DNA of 36,443 nucleotides from Rhodospirillales bacterium. Its GTDB lineage: Bacteria; Pseudomonadota; Alphaproteobacteria; Rhodospirillales; Defluviicoccaceae. The translations under genes and the position numbers were made by a program. The notes under the pieces are model-generated. The model saw only the letters and a list, made by a program, of their open reading frames with translations. It was not told where the DNA came from and did not search any database. Positions 15,910 through 24,096 of this stretch are shown here, piece after piece (the stretch's first letter is position 1; each line of letters opens with the position of its first letter). The stretch covers positions 1 through 36,443 of the forward strand of contig REES01000048.1 of the NCBI GenBank assembly GCA_007694935.1. Reading direction: 5' to 3'.

Positions 15910-18717
15910 ATGACCGCCCGCTTCAGCATCGGCATCGATCTCGGCACCACCAACTCCGCTTTGGCCTTCCTGCCGCTGGAGGGCGAGGCCGCGTCCGAGG
16001 TGCTGCTGATCCCGCAGTGGGAGACGTTGGGCAACCTCTGCGAAGTGTCGAGCCTGCCGTCCTTCCTCTACCTGCCCGAAGACGCGGTCGCAGACCAGCT
16101 CCAGGGCCGGGAGGCCGGCCGCGGTGAGTGGGTGGTGGGACGGCTGGCGCGGCGCCGGGCCGGCGAATCCACCGGCCGGGTCGCCCACTCCGCCAAGTCC
16201 TGGCTGTGCCACCACGGCGCCGATCGCACCGCCCCGTTCCTGCCCTGGGGGTCGGACGCCATCCCGCCGGAGCGCAAGATCTCGCCAATCCGCGCCGCCG
16301 CCCTGATCCTCAACTACTTCAAGGGCGTGTGGGACGACCGCTTCGCCGCCGCCGGCCGGGACTTCCGCTTCGATGCCCAGGAGGTCACCGTCACGGTGCC
16401 CGCCTCGTTCGATGCCATCGCCCAGAGGCTCACCCTGGCGGCCGCCGAGGAAGCGGGATTCCCCGGACATGTCCGGCTGCTGGAGGAACCGCAGGCGGCG
16501 TTCTACGCCTGGCTGGAGCGTCATGACGCCACGCAAGACCTGTGGCAGCGGCTGCCCGCAGCGGAGGGCGGTATTCACCACGTGCTGGTGGTGGACATCG
16601 GCGGCGGCACCTCGGACTTCAGCCTGTTCGAGATCCGCCGGGGAGATGCCGGCGGCCTGCCGGGGATCCGGCGGGTGGCGGTGAGCGATCACATCCTGCT
16701 TGGCGGTGACAACATCGACCTTGCCATCGCCCACCGCCTGGAACGAAAGCTCGCCGGCCTTGGCGAGACCCTGTCGGGGGCGCAGTGGGAGTTCCTGGTG
16801 GCCCGCGCCCGGGACCTGAAGGAACGGGCTCTGGCGCAAGAGGGGGCGGCGGAGGAGGTGTTCCCGTTGGCGCTGCCGTCGCGCGGCGCCGGGCTGATGG
16901 CGGGCTCCCTCTCCACCCAGCTCAACCGGCAGGAGCTGGAGGAGATCCTGTTCGACGGCTTCTTTCCCGACTGCCCGGCCGGCGATCGCCCGCATCGGGC
17001 CCACGCGGCCCTGAAGGAATGGGGGCTGCCGTTCGCCGCCGACAGCGCCGTCACCCGCCATCTGGCGGATTTCCTGCGGGACCGGCCGCCGGTGGATGCG
17101 GTGCTGTTCAACGGCGGCACCTTGTATCCGGCGAGCCTCAGGGCGCGCTTGGCCGACCAGATCGCCCGCTGGCAGGGTGGCGCGCCGGTGCTGGTGCTGG
17201 ACAACCCCGAACCGGACCTGGCGGTCGCCCGGGGTGCCGCCCGGTTCGGTCGGCTCGCGCATCGCCGCGGCCGGCGGATCGAGGCCGACACCGCCCGCGC
17301 GGTCTTCATCGCCGCCCACCGCCAGGCGGAGGGGGAGGGGGAGCGCCCGGCGGCGCCCGCCCTGGTCTGCGTCCTGCCTCAGGGGGCTCAGCCGGAACAG
17401 ACATTCGCGGTCGCCGGTCTCGACCTCAAGCTCCGGGTCAACCGCCCGGTGCGCTGGCAGGCCTACACCTCCACCCGGCACCGCAAGATCCGGGCAGGGG
17501 AGGTGGTGGACTGGAACCCCCGGGATTTCGTGCCGCTGCCGCCGCTGGAAACCACCGCCCGGCTGGCGGACGCCAAGGACAGGGACGGGGAGCGCGTCAT
17601 CCCGGTCACGCTCACCGCCCGCACCAACGAGCTTGGGTTGTTGCAGCTCGCGTGCGAGAGCACCGATCCCGAGGTCCCGCAGTCCTGGCCGCTGGACTTC
17701 AACCTGCGTGCCCACGAAGGGGACGATCTCGGCCCGGCGGCTGCGGCGGCGGCTGCGCCCCCGCCGGCCGAGCCCAACGTGGCGCCGGATGCCCTCGACG
17801 CCGCGGCTGACCGGCTTCAGGCGCTGTTCACCGGGCCGCGGCGCAAGGGGGACAAGTTGACGGCCGCCCGCGCCTTCAGGATGCTTGAGAGCGCTCTCGG
17901 TCGGCCCAAGGGCGACTGGAACTGGGTGGTGGTGCGGCGGCTGTGGCCGGCGCTGGAGGCGGTGATGCCGGCCCGCGCCGCCTCGGTGGAGCATGAGGAA
18001 ACCTGGCTGATCCTGGCCGGCTTCCTGCTCCGGCCCGGCTTCGGCGCGCCGGGAGACGAGGCGCGGATCGATTCCCTGTGGCGGGTCCGGGACCAGGGGC
18101 TCCGCTTCCCCGGCAAGCGCATCCGTCTGCAGGAACATATCCTGTGGCGGCGGGTGGCCGGCGGGCTCGACAAGGCGCGCCAGGAACGGCTGCTGGCGGC
18201 CGAGATCGAGACCGTCCGCAAACGGACCGATGCGTCGCCGGAACTGATCCAGATGCTGGGCGCCCTGGAGCGGATCAGCCACGATGCCAAGGCCGAACTG
18301 GTGTCCCGCTTCACCGACAAGGCGTTGGACCTGATCAGCCGGGGGCGGCACGCCACCCCTTATCTCGCCGCCCTGGGGCTGTTGCTCAACCGCACCCCGC
18401 TCTACGCCGGGCCGGATGCGGTGGTCTCCCCGGAGCTGGTAGAGCGGGCCTTCAGCGCCTTCCAGCCGCTGGACTGGAGTGACCCGGCCCTGGCCGAGCT
18501 TCAGACGTTGTTCCTCCGGGCCGCCCGGGTCACCGGCAACCGCAGCCTCGATCTGCCCTCGGGCCTGCGCGGCCGGATCGCCACCCGGCTGGAGAAGGCC
18601 GGCGTGGGACCGCAGCGGGTGGCCAAGGTGCGGGACTTCATCCCGGTGGAGCAGAGCGAGCGCCCGGCCCTGTTCGGCGAATCCCTGCCGCCCGGCCTGG
18701 TCCTGGGTTCGGGGTAG
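15910..18717 (+). CDS. Hsp70 family protein with long DUF3731-type C-terminal region
   Basis: 935 aa, about 300 residues longer than a normal Hsp70. Nucleotide-binding motifs are intact: GIDLGTTNSALAF (8-20), VTVPASFDAIAQRLT (161-175), LLEEPQAAFYAW (190-201), VDIGGGTSDFS (228-238), LLGGDNIDLAIAH. After a linker with an Ala/Pro run (near 612-625) comes an all-helical region (about 630-930, e.g. LTAARAFRMLESALGRPKGDWNWVVVRRLWPAL and FLLRPGFGAPGDEARIDSLWRV) of the DUF3731 type. It pairs with the shorter Hsp70 upstream. The helical tail could be a client-binding or partner-binding module; no function is known. The protein shares high similarity of its motifs with the neighbour, so the pair probably arose by duplication followed by divergence. 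Confidence 0.9.
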   Translation: MTARFSIGIDLGTTNSALAFLPLEGEAASEVLLIPQWETLGNLCEVSSLPSFLYLPEDAVADQLQGREAGRGEWVVGRLARRRAGESTGRVAHSAKSWLCHHGADRTAPFLPWGSDAIPPERKISPIRAAALILNYFKGVWDDRFAAAGRDFRFDAQEVTVTVPASFDAIAQRLTLAAAEEAGFPGHVRLLEEPQAAFYAWLERHDATQDLWQRLPAAEGGIHHVLVVDIGGGTSDFSLFEIRRGDAGGLPGIRRVAVSDHILLGGDNIDLAIAHRLERKLAGLGETLSGAQWEFLVARARDLKERALAQEGAAEEVFPLALPSRGAGLMAGSLSTQLNRQELEEILFDGFFPDCPAGDRPHRAHAALKEWGLPFAADSAVTRHLADFLRDRPPVDAVLFNGGTLYPASLRARLADQIARWQGGAPVLVLDNPEPDLAVARGAARFGRLAHRRGRRIEADTARAVFIAAHRQAEGEGERPAAPALVCVLPQGAQPEQTFAVAGLDLKLRVNRPVRWQAYTSTRHRKIRAGEVVDWNPRDFVPLPPLETTARLADAKDRDGERVIPVTLTARTNELGLLQLACESTDPEVPQSWPLDFNLRAHEGDDLGPAAAAAAAPPPAEPNVAPDALDAAADRLQALFTGPRRKGDKLTAARAFRMLESALGRPKGDWNWVVVRRLWPALEAVMPARAASVEHEETWLILAGFLLRPGFGAPGDEARIDSLWRVRDQGLRFPGKRIRLQEHILWRRVAGGLDKARQERLLAAEIETVRKRTDASPELIQMLGALERISHDAKAELVSRFTDKALDLISRGRHATPYLAALGLLLNRTPLYAGPDAVVSPELVERAFSAFQPLDWSDPALAELQTLFLRAARVTGNRSLDLPSGLRGRIATRLEKAGVGPQRVAKVRDFIPVEQSERPALFGESLPPGLVLGSG

Positions 18718-18722
18718 CCGTC

Positions 18723-19526
18723 CTACCCGCCTGGCGAGGCACCCTGGATCAGCTTGGCGAGCGGCTGGAACAGTTCGGTGTTGGCGGCCAGGATGCCGGC
18801 CCCTTCCAGCATGCCGCGCCCGCCGGCGAGGTCGGCGACGAAGCCGCCGGCCTCCCGCACCAGCACGATTCCGGCGGCGACGTCCCAGGGAGACAGCCCG
18901 TTTTCCCAGTAGCCGTCGTAGCGCCCGGCGGCGACGTAGGCGAGGTCGAGGGCGGCGGACCCGAACCGCCGCACGCCGGCGGAAACTGCCATGACCGCGC
19001 CCAGCTGGCGCTGGAACCGGTCGTGGTCGGGCAAGCCATGGAACGGGATGCCGGTGGCGAACAGCGCGTCGTCCACCCGCCGCCGGCCGGAAACCCGGAG
19101 CCGCCGGCCGTTGAGGTAGGCGCCCTGCCCCTTCTCCGCCACGTACATTTCGTCCTGGATGGGTGAATAGACCACGCCCGCAAACAGGTCGCGGTCCCGC
19201 TCCAGCGCGATGGAGATGGCGAAGTGGGGGATTCCGTGCAGGAAGTTGGTGGTGCCGTCCAGCGGGTCGACGATCCAGCGGTTGGAGATGTCGGTGCCGG
19301 GCTCGCTCCCGCCTTCCTCCATCAGCAGGCCATAGGCCGGGCGGGCCTTCTTCAACTCCGCCTTGATCACCCGCTCGGCCTTGCGGTCGGCCTTGCTGAC
19401 GAAATCCGCCGGCCCCTTGCGGGACACCTGGAGGTGCTCAAGCTCCCCGAAGTCGCGGATCAGGCCACGCGCGGCCTTCTGCGCCGCCGCAGTCATCACG
19501 TTCAGTAGGGGCGAGCGGTAGAGCAT
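18723..19526 (-). CDS. suhB: Inositol monophosphatase family protein
   Basis: 267 aa, full length. Metal-site motifs are present: the acidic pair MEEGG (E70, E71), DPLDGTTNF (87-95) and NGLSPWDVAAGIVLVREAGG near 210-230. The family hydrolyses inositol phosphates or related sugar/nucleotide phosphates with Mg2+; SuhB in E. coli also takes part in rRNA transcription antitermination, so the cellular role is not fixed by the family. It follows efp by 62 bp on the same strand, an order found in many alphaproteobacteria. The convergent Hsp70 gene ends 5 bp from its stop. The symbol is used by similarity only. Confidence 0.92.
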   Translation of the reverse strand: MLYRSPLLNVMTAAAQKAARGLIRDFGELEHLQVSRKGPADFVSKADRKAERVIKAELKKARPAYGLLMEEGGSEPGTDISNRWIVDPLDGTTNFLHGIPHFAISIALERDRDLFAGVVYSPIQDEMYVAEKGQGAYLNGRRLRVSGRRRVDDALFATGIPFHGLPDHDRFQRQLGAVMAVSAGVRRFGSAALDLAYVAAGRYDGYWENGLSPWDVAAGIVLVREAGGFVADLAGGRGMLEGAGILAANTELFQPLAKLIQGASPGG

Positions 19527-19588
19527 GGCAGTCGCGGCACGCGGTCATCGGGGGTGGGGAGGGACGGGTGGGGCAAGGCGAGGCCGGT

Positions 19589-20158
19589 TCAGTCCTTGGC
19601 CCGCTCCACGTAGGTGCCGTCGGCGGTGTTGACGACGATGCGGGTCCCCGCCTCCACATGCGGGGGCACCATCACCCGAAGTCCGTTTTCCAGCACCGCG
19701 GGCTTGTAGGAGGACGATGCCGTCTGCCCTTTCACCACCGCATCGGCCTCGACGATGGCCAGCACCACGGTGTCGGGAAGCTGAACGCTGATGGGCGTTT
19801 CCTCGTGGAACTCGATGGTGACGGCCATCCCTTCCTGGAGGAACGGCACCTGGTCCTCGCCGATGGCGTCCGCCGGCAGGGTCACCTGGTCGAAGGTCTC
19901 GGTGTCCATGAAGGTGTGCATGTCGCCTTCGGCGTACAGGTATTGGAACTGGCGTTGTTCCAGGCGCACCCGCTCCACCGTCTCCGACGACCGGAAGCGC
20001 TCGTTGAGCTTGGTGCCGTCGCGGATTTCCTTGAGCTCCACCTGGAGGTAGGCGCCGCCCTTGCCGGGCTGGGTATGCTGGATGCGGACGGCCCGCCACA
20101 GCCGGCCCTGGTGCTCGATCACCATGCCGGGGCGGATCGCATTGCCGTTGATCTTCAT
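19589..20158 (-). CDS. efp: Translation elongation factor P
   Basis: 189 aa, the standard length. Three domains: KOW-like N-terminal part with the modification loop [11 protein letters not shown] (K33, the lysine that EpmA would beta-lysylate), OB domain II ([20 protein letters not shown]) and OB domain III with the tRNA-contact motif [30 protein letters not shown] relieves ribosome stalling at consecutive prolines. No epmA/epmB gene is in this window. Likely co-transcribed with the inositol monophosphatase downstream. Confidence 0.97.
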   Translation of the reverse strand: MKINGNAIRPGMVIEHQGRLWRAVRIQHTQPGKGGAYLQVELKEIRDGTKLNERFRSSETVERVRLEQRQFQYLYAEGDMHTFMDTETFDQVTLPADAIGEDQVPFLQEGMAVTIEFHEETPISVQLPDTVVLAIVEADAVVKGQTASSSYKPAVLENGLRVMVPPHVEAGTRIVVNTADGTYVERAKD

Positions 20159-20346
20159 GATGGCCGGAGTTTCGCGTGTTGTGGATGGGACGTGGGGCGA
20201 GGCCCGTTCTTCAAGTGGCCGGGAAGCTATCAGGTTGCCCGGCGCCGCACAACGCCGCGCCGGGTTCGCCGCCGTTCCGGCCCGGCCCCGGCGGCGTCCG
20301 CTGACCCACAGGCTTTCCGAGAGACCAGGGTGGGCCGGGAGCCCGT

Positions 20347-20363
20347 TGTCAGGATTTTTTACA
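20347..20363 (-). promoter_or_regulatory. Copy 1 of the 17-bp upstream element (PEP-CTERM regulon type)
   Basis: On the minus strand TGTAAAAAATCCTGACA. It agrees with the two other copies at the TGTAAA core and at the C-(C/T)-G-(A/G)-C-A end. It is about 480 bp upstream of the predicted transcription start. Confidence 0.6.
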
Positions 20364-20410
20364 CCCCGGAATCCGCGGGGATCCCGGTGGCCCAGTCTCG
20401 GAGCCGTCGA

Positions 20411-20428
20411 GATTTAATGTTTTAAATC
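20411..20428. repeat. AT-rich 7-bp inverted repeat
   Basis: GATTTAA and TTAAATC are separated by 4 bases. It abuts the IHF-like site at 20425-20437 and supplies the A/T tract that usually flanks IHF sites, so it may be part of that site rather than an operator on its own. Confidence 0.4.
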
Positions 20429-20437
20429 AATGCGTTG
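20425..20437 (+). promoter_or_regulatory. Perfect IHF consensus site (AATCAATGCGTTG)
   Basis: Matches WATCAANNNNTTR at every defined position, with an A/T-rich stretch on its 5' side. It lies between copies 1 and 2 of the 17-bp element. IHF bends DNA and often brings activators bound at distant sites to a sigma-54 promoter. Confidence 0.5.
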
Positions 20438-20514
20438 TGCCGGACCGCGAGGGGCCGGCGGCAGCCTGCGGTTGCGGATCGCGATGCCGCAGGCCGCCGT
20501 CAGTGTCCTTGAGG

Positions 20515-20531
20515 TGTCGGATTTCTTTACA
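20515..20531 (-). promoter_or_regulatory. Copy 2 of the 17-bp upstream element
   Basis: On the minus strand TGTAAAGAAATCCGACA. Same orientation as copies 1 and 3; about 315 bp upstream of the predicted transcription start. Confidence 0.65.
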
Positions 20532-20730
20532 CCGAAAAGTGGTGCGTCCGGCATCGGTCGCGCACATGTCTCCGGCGGTTGCTCTACCCGTCAACAAGCC
20601 GAGGCGATCCCATTAACCTATTGAAAAATATAAATAAGTGTCCTGATTCGCACGGGTCCCGAAACAGCGCAGCAGCCGACTTCCGAGCCACCATTGCCCC
20701 ATGCTGGGCATCAACATACCAATTTTGGGG

Positions 20731-20747
20731 TGCCGGCTTCTTTTACA
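20731..20747 (-). promoter_or_regulatory. Copy 3 of the 17-bp upstream element, promoter-proximal
   Basis: On the minus strand TGTAAAAGAAGCCGGCA. Centred about 100 bp upstream of the predicted transcription start, the usual place for a sigma-54 enhancer site bound by an NtrC-type activator. Confidence 0.65.
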
Positions 20748-20779
20748 CTTTTCCCGCGCAAGGTTGGCTGCTGATCGGC

Positions 20780-20792
20780 TATGCCATTGATA
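20780..20792 (-). promoter_or_regulatory. Near-consensus IHF site between element copy 3 and the promoter
   Basis: On the minus strand TATCAATGGCATA, one mismatch to WATCAANNNNTTR. Its place between the proximal activator site and the -24 element is the classic one for IHF at sigma-54 promoters. Confidence 0.45.
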
Positions 20793-20811
20793 ATAATTGA
20801 AGTTCACGATC

Positions 20812-20826
20812 TGGCATAAAGTTTGC
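20812..20826 (+). promoter_or_regulatory. Sigma-54 (RpoN) -24/-12 promoter
   Basis: TGGCAT-AAAGT-TTGC, followed by TT. It has the invariant GG and GC dinucleotides with exactly the spacing of the TGGCAC-N5-TTGC consensus; only the last base of the -24 block differs. Transcription would start near 20838, leaving a leader of about 250 nt before the PEP-CTERM gene. Sigma-54 control of PEP-CTERM genes with the PrsK/PrsR two-component system is known from other proteobacteria. Confidence 0.75.
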
Positions 20827-21088
20827 TTGAAGCGCAATCGCTCAGTGCCCGTTCGAACCAGAAACTGTGAATGTTCCGGGGCGCGATGGCCTGTCGGTGC
20901 TGAGCGACAACCCAAGCGATGGGGACAGGGTGATTGGAAGACGTCCAACCAGTTCCAGGCACGGATTGCCGCTGTATCGTGGTCAGGGGTGCTCGTAAAC
21001 GAGTGCCTGAGATTGGTGGAATCCTGGTTTCATGTTGGATTTTTTCTTGGCCTTGACCTCATCCAAACCAACGAAAAAGGAGGTCTAG

Positions 21089-21937
21089 ATGCGTTCCACT
21101 TGTTTCGCCCTCGCGGCTTGCGCTGCGGTTGCCCTCGCTCCCATCGGCAAGGCCGATGCCTCGATCCTGTATGCCACCCAGTACGCCGGACCGACACCGT
21201 TGTTCGTGGTCGATCAGACCAATGGCTCTTTGAGCCAGGTCAGTGCCGATATCGGCGTAATTGATATCGGCGACCTCACCAGTGACACCCGGCCGGGTTC
21301 TCCGCGGCTTTGGGGAAACAGCATCAGCAGAAACACCCTGGTGGAGATCGACCCGGTCACCGGTCTTGTCACCTCAGAGGTCGGGCTCGACAGCCGCGAG
21401 AGCATGGTGTCGCTGGCCTTCGACGTGGTCACCGGAGTCCTCTACGGCAACACCTCCGTCGCGTTCGGCGCTCTGGAGGGCGACGCGCTTTACACCATCG
21501 ATCCGACGACCGGCACGACCACATTTGTTGGCGAAATCGGCTTCACCAATGTGTTCGCGCTGGCGTTCGACCAGTCGGGCACGCTGTTCGGGATCGCCGA
21601 TGCCACGAACCAGCTGATCAGTATCGATACGGGGACCGGGGCCGGGACGGCGATCGCCACCCTCACCCTGGGCTTTTCGTTCGACATCGCCTCGCGGCCG
21701 GAAGACAACGTGATGTTCCTGGCCGACAGCGGCAACTTCGGCTCGATCTATACCCTCGACACCGGGACCGGTGCCGTGACACTCGTCGGCAGCTATTCCC
21801 CGGGATCAATCAACATCGCCGGCCTTGCCTTCCTGCCGGAGGCCCGGGCGGTCTCGGAACCCGCCAGCCTGGCGCTTCTTGGCCTTGGCCTCGCCGGCCT
21901 TGGCTTCGCCGCACGCCGGCGCAATACCGCGGCGTAA
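21089..21937 (+). CDS. PEP-CTERM domain-containing secreted protein, beta-propeller-like repeats
   Basis: 282 aa. Signal peptide (residues 1-24, ending GKADAS), then a body of repeated short blocks of the form LYxIDxxTGxxTxVG (e.g. LYTIDPTTGTTTFVG, LISIDTGTGAGTAIA, IYTLDTGTGAVTLVG, each with a LAFD-type strand between), which suggests a beta-propeller similar to DUF4394-like proteins. The C-terminus is a PEP-CTERM sorting signal at 255-279: SEPASLALLGLGLAG, a hydrophobic helix, then ARRR. Such proteins are exported by Sec, cut by an exosortase (EpsH/XrtA type) and linked to extracellular polysaccharide or floc matrix. No exosortase gene is in the window. Ribosome binding site AAGGAGG at 21077-21083. 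Driven by the sigma-54 promoter upstream; ended by the terminator at 21969. Confidence 0.92.
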   Translation: MRSTCFALAACAAVALAPIGKADASILYATQYAGPTPLFVVDQTNGSLSQVSADIGVIDIGDLTSDTRPGSPRLWGNSISRNTLVEIDPVTGLVTSEVGLDSRESMVSLAFDVVTGVLYGNTSVAFGALEGDALYTIDPTTGTTTFVGEIGFTNVFALAFDQSGTLFGIADATNQLISIDTGTGAGTAIATLTLGFSFDIASRPEDNVMFLADSGNFGSIYTLDTGTGAVTLVGSYSPGSINIAGLAFLPEARAVSEPASLALLGLGLAGLGFAARRRNTAA

Positions 21938-21968
21938 GACCGCACCACACGACCGGGAAGGCCTCTGA

Positions 21969-21995
21969 CGGCGGCACTTCGGTGCCGCCGCTTTT
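21969..21995 (+). terminator. Rho-independent terminator with UUCG tetraloop
   Basis: A perfect 9-bp stem (CGGCGGCAC / GTGCCGCCG) closed by TTCG and followed by CTTTTC. It starts 31 bp after the PEP-CTERM stop and ends one base before the stop of the convergent hldE, so it may block read-through in both directions, although the T-run is on the plus side. Confidence 0.85.
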
Positions 21996-21996
21996 C

Positions 21997-23472
21997 TCAG
22001 GGGGCGCCGGTGTTGAGCCGGGCGATGGTCGCGCTGGTGCTGAACCCCGGCTCCAGCCGGGCGAGCGCCACGGTCCCGCCCCATCCCTGCACCAGGTCGG
22101 CGCCGACCACCTCGTTCAGCCGGTAATCGGCCCCCTTGACCAGCACGTCCGGCCGGAGCGCCTGGATCAGGCGGATCGGGGTGTCCTCGGCGAAGATCAC
22201 CACCATGTCCACGTCGGCGAGAGACGCCAGCACGGTTGCCCGCGCCGCCTCCCCCTGCACCGGCCGCCCCGCACCCTTGAGGCGCGCCACGGAGGCGTCG
22301 CTGTTGAGGCCGACCACCAGCCGGTCGCAGGCGCGCCGGGCCTGGGCCAGCAGTGAGACATGCCCGGGATGCAGCAGGTCGAAGCAGCCGTTGGTGAAGC
22401 CGACCTTGAGGCGGCGACGGCGCCATCCTCGAACCCGGTCGATGGCGGACTCCAGAGCCATCACCTTGGCCTCGGCGGCAGAAATGTCCTGATGCCGCAG
22501 GGCGTCCGTCACTTCGGCGGCATACGCCACGGCGGTGCCGACCTTGCCGACGACGATGGCCGCGGCGACATTGGCGAGGGCTGCGGCCTCGCCGAGGGGC
22601 ACCCCGGCCCCCAGGGCGGCCGCCAGGGTCGCCACCACGGTGTCGCCGGCACCGGAGACGTCGAACACCTCCCGCGCTTCCGCCGCCAGCAGCAGCGGTT
22701 CACCGGCCGCTGGGACCACCGCCATGCCGTCCTTGCCCAGGGTCGCCACCACGGCGCCGAAGCCATGGCGGTGCAGCAAGGCGCGGGCGGCATGGATGGC
22801 GTCATTTGCGCCGGTCACCGGCATGGAGGTGGCTTCGGACAGCTCAAGGCGGTTCGGGGTGATCACGTCGGCGTCCCGATAGCAGCTGAAATCGCGCCCC
22901 TTGGGATCGACGATCACCGGCCTGCCGGAGGCTTTGGCGCCGGCAATCACCTCGCCGGCGATACCGTCCGCAAGCACCCCCTTGCCATAGTCGGACAACA
23001 CCACGGCGCCGCTGCCGTCCATCCGGGCGGTCACCGCCTGGAGCACCGCCGTCCGCGCCACGCTGCCGAGCGGTGCCACCGTCTCATGGTCGGCGCGCAG
23101 CATCTGCTGACCGCCGGCCATGAACCGGACCTTGACCCCGGTCTGCCGTCCCGCTTCGGGCACCAGCGCCCCATCGCCACAGCCCAGCGTCGACAGTGCC
23201 GTCGCGATCGCCGCGGCGGCGGCATCCTCGCCGACGGCCGACACCAGGCGGGGGACGGCGCGGAGTGCCACGAGGTTGCGCACGACATTGCCGGCGCCGC
23301 CCAGCATCTCGGTCTCGCCGTCCACCTTCAGGACAGGGATCGGCGCCTCCGGCGATATCCGCTCCACCGTGCCGGCGACGTAGCGGTCCAGCATCACGTC
23401 GCCGACGCAGAGCACCGGGACGCCCGCCATTGCGTCCACCAACGACACCAGCGACGACTTCGAATAGCTCAT
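21997..23472 (-). CDS. hldE: Bifunctional D-glycero-beta-D-manno-heptose-7-phosphate kinase / heptose-1-phosphate adenylyltransferase
   Basis: 491 aa, fused two-enzyme form. Residues 1-320 are a ribokinase-type kinase: VGDVMLDRYVAGTVERISPEAP (23-44), EMLGGAGNVVRNL, VIVDPKGRDF, TPNRLE, and the catalytic DVSGAGDT (271-278). Residues about 355-491 are a nucleotidyltransferase with GFTNGCFDLLHPGHVSLL (HxGH at 368-371) and the end LVKGADYRLNEVVG. It phosphorylates heptose-7-phosphate at C1 and then forms ADP-heptose, the precursor of the inner core of lipopolysaccharide. Start at 23472 is chosen because MSYSKSS is followed at once by the family fold; the frame stays open 27 codons upstream without conserved residues. 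No clear Shine-Dalgarno. Confidence 0.95.
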   Translation of the reverse strand: MSYSKSSLVSLVDAMAGVPVLCVGDVMLDRYVAGTVERISPEAPIPVLKVDGETEMLGGAGNVVRNLVALRAVPRLVSAVGEDAAAAAIATALSTLGCGDGALVPEAGRQTGVKVRFMAGGQQMLRADHETVAPLGSVARTAVLQAVTARMDGSGAVVLSDYGKGVLADGIAGEVIAGAKASGRPVIVDPKGRDFSCYRDADVITPNRLELSEATSMPVTGANDAIHAARALLHRHGFGAVVATLGKDGMAVVPAAGEPLLLAAEAREVFDVSGAGDTVVATLAAALGAGVPLGEAAALANVAAAIVVGKVGTAVAYAAEVTDALRHQDISAAEAKVMALESAIDRVRGWRRRRLKVGFTNGCFDLLHPGHVSLLAQARRACDRLVVGLNSDASVARLKGAGRPVQGEAARATVLASLADVDMVVIFAEDTPIRLIQALRPDVLVKGADYRLNEVVGADLVQGWGGTVALARLEPGFSTSATIARLNTGAP

Positions 23473-23667
23473 CCGCGGCCCTGTCGGTGTCAATTCGACC
23501 ACACGGTTGTCGGCGACAAGCCGCCGGCCCGCTGTGCTGCGGCACTGTAGCACGGCCTCCGGTCACGGCGAGGCCGGTTTTGCCGCGGCCGCGCGTGCCC
23601 GCCGGTGTCGGAGGCGGGGCGGTCCTTTACGATTTGTTAGACCTGCAAACCTCTACTTGTCGCTGTC

Positions 23668-24096
23668 ATGGGCACCGATTCAACCGGCTTCATCCTGGAT
23701 ACCGCGTGGCTGTCGCTTTGCCGGATCGGCATCCGGTCGATTGATGCCGACCACCAGGACATTCACGACCGCATCGCGCGCCTGCACGAGGCCTGTGCCG
23801 CCCGCCGCTTCGCCGACTGCCGGGAGCTCATGATCGGCTTGGTAAGCGCGGTCGAGCGGCACTTCCGGCGGGAGGAGGCGCAGTTCAGCCGAGTCCCGTA
23901 CCCCAACGCCCGCCATCATGCCGATCATCACCGGCATCTGCTGAACAGGCTGACGGCCGCGACGGCCGCGCTTGCCGACCCGTCCCGGTTGCCTGACCAC
24001 ATCCTCGACGGCATCGATGTCTTCGCCTCGGTGCTGATGACCGATCATGTGGCGCTCGACATGGAACTCCGCGCCTACCTGACGTCGGACGACTGA
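23668..24096 (+). CDS. Hemerythrin-like (bacteriohemerythrin) protein
   Basis: 142 aa, single four-helix-bundle domain. The di-iron ligands are recognisable: H29 in DADHQDIH, H65 and E69 in HFRREE, the His cluster HHADHHRHLL (83-92), and H127/D131 in DHVALD. These fit the H-HxxxE-HxxxH-HxxxxD order of hemerythrins. Such proteins bind O2 and may act in oxygen supply, sensing or protection. It is a single gene between hldE (divergent) and the sbtAB pair. The His-rich third helix has extra histidines whose meaning is not clear. Start ATG 23668 has no strong ribosome binding site. Confidence 0.85.
   Translation: MGTDSTGFILDTAWLSLCRIGIRSIDADHQDIHDRIARLHEACAARRFADCRELMIGLVSAVERHFRREEAQFSRVPYPNARHHADHHRHLLNRLTAATAALADPSRLPDHILDGIDVFASVLMTDHVALDMELRAYLTSDD

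Larger units (their letters stand above)
20159..21088. other. Long non-coding control region between efp and the PEP-CTERM gene
   Basis: No open frame here has coding character; short frames are explained by the AT-richer composition. The region holds three copies of a 17-bp element, two IHF-like sites, a -24/-12 promoter and a leader of about 250 nt, each listed separately. The sequence is visibly poorer in G+C than the rest of the window between about 20340 and 21080. The first 180 bp next to efp (20159-20340) show no clear promoter for efp that I can name. Confidence 0.8.

Noticed and set aside
15466-18351. Long open frame on the minus strand (about 960 codons)
   Set aside because: Shadow of the second Hsp70 gene, which has full family motifs on the plus strand.
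20797-21264. Plus-strand frame overlapping the start of the PEP-CTERM gene
   Set aside because: It lies mainly in the leader behind the sigma-54 promoter and runs out of frame into the PEP-CTERM gene; no conserved residues or ribosome binding site.
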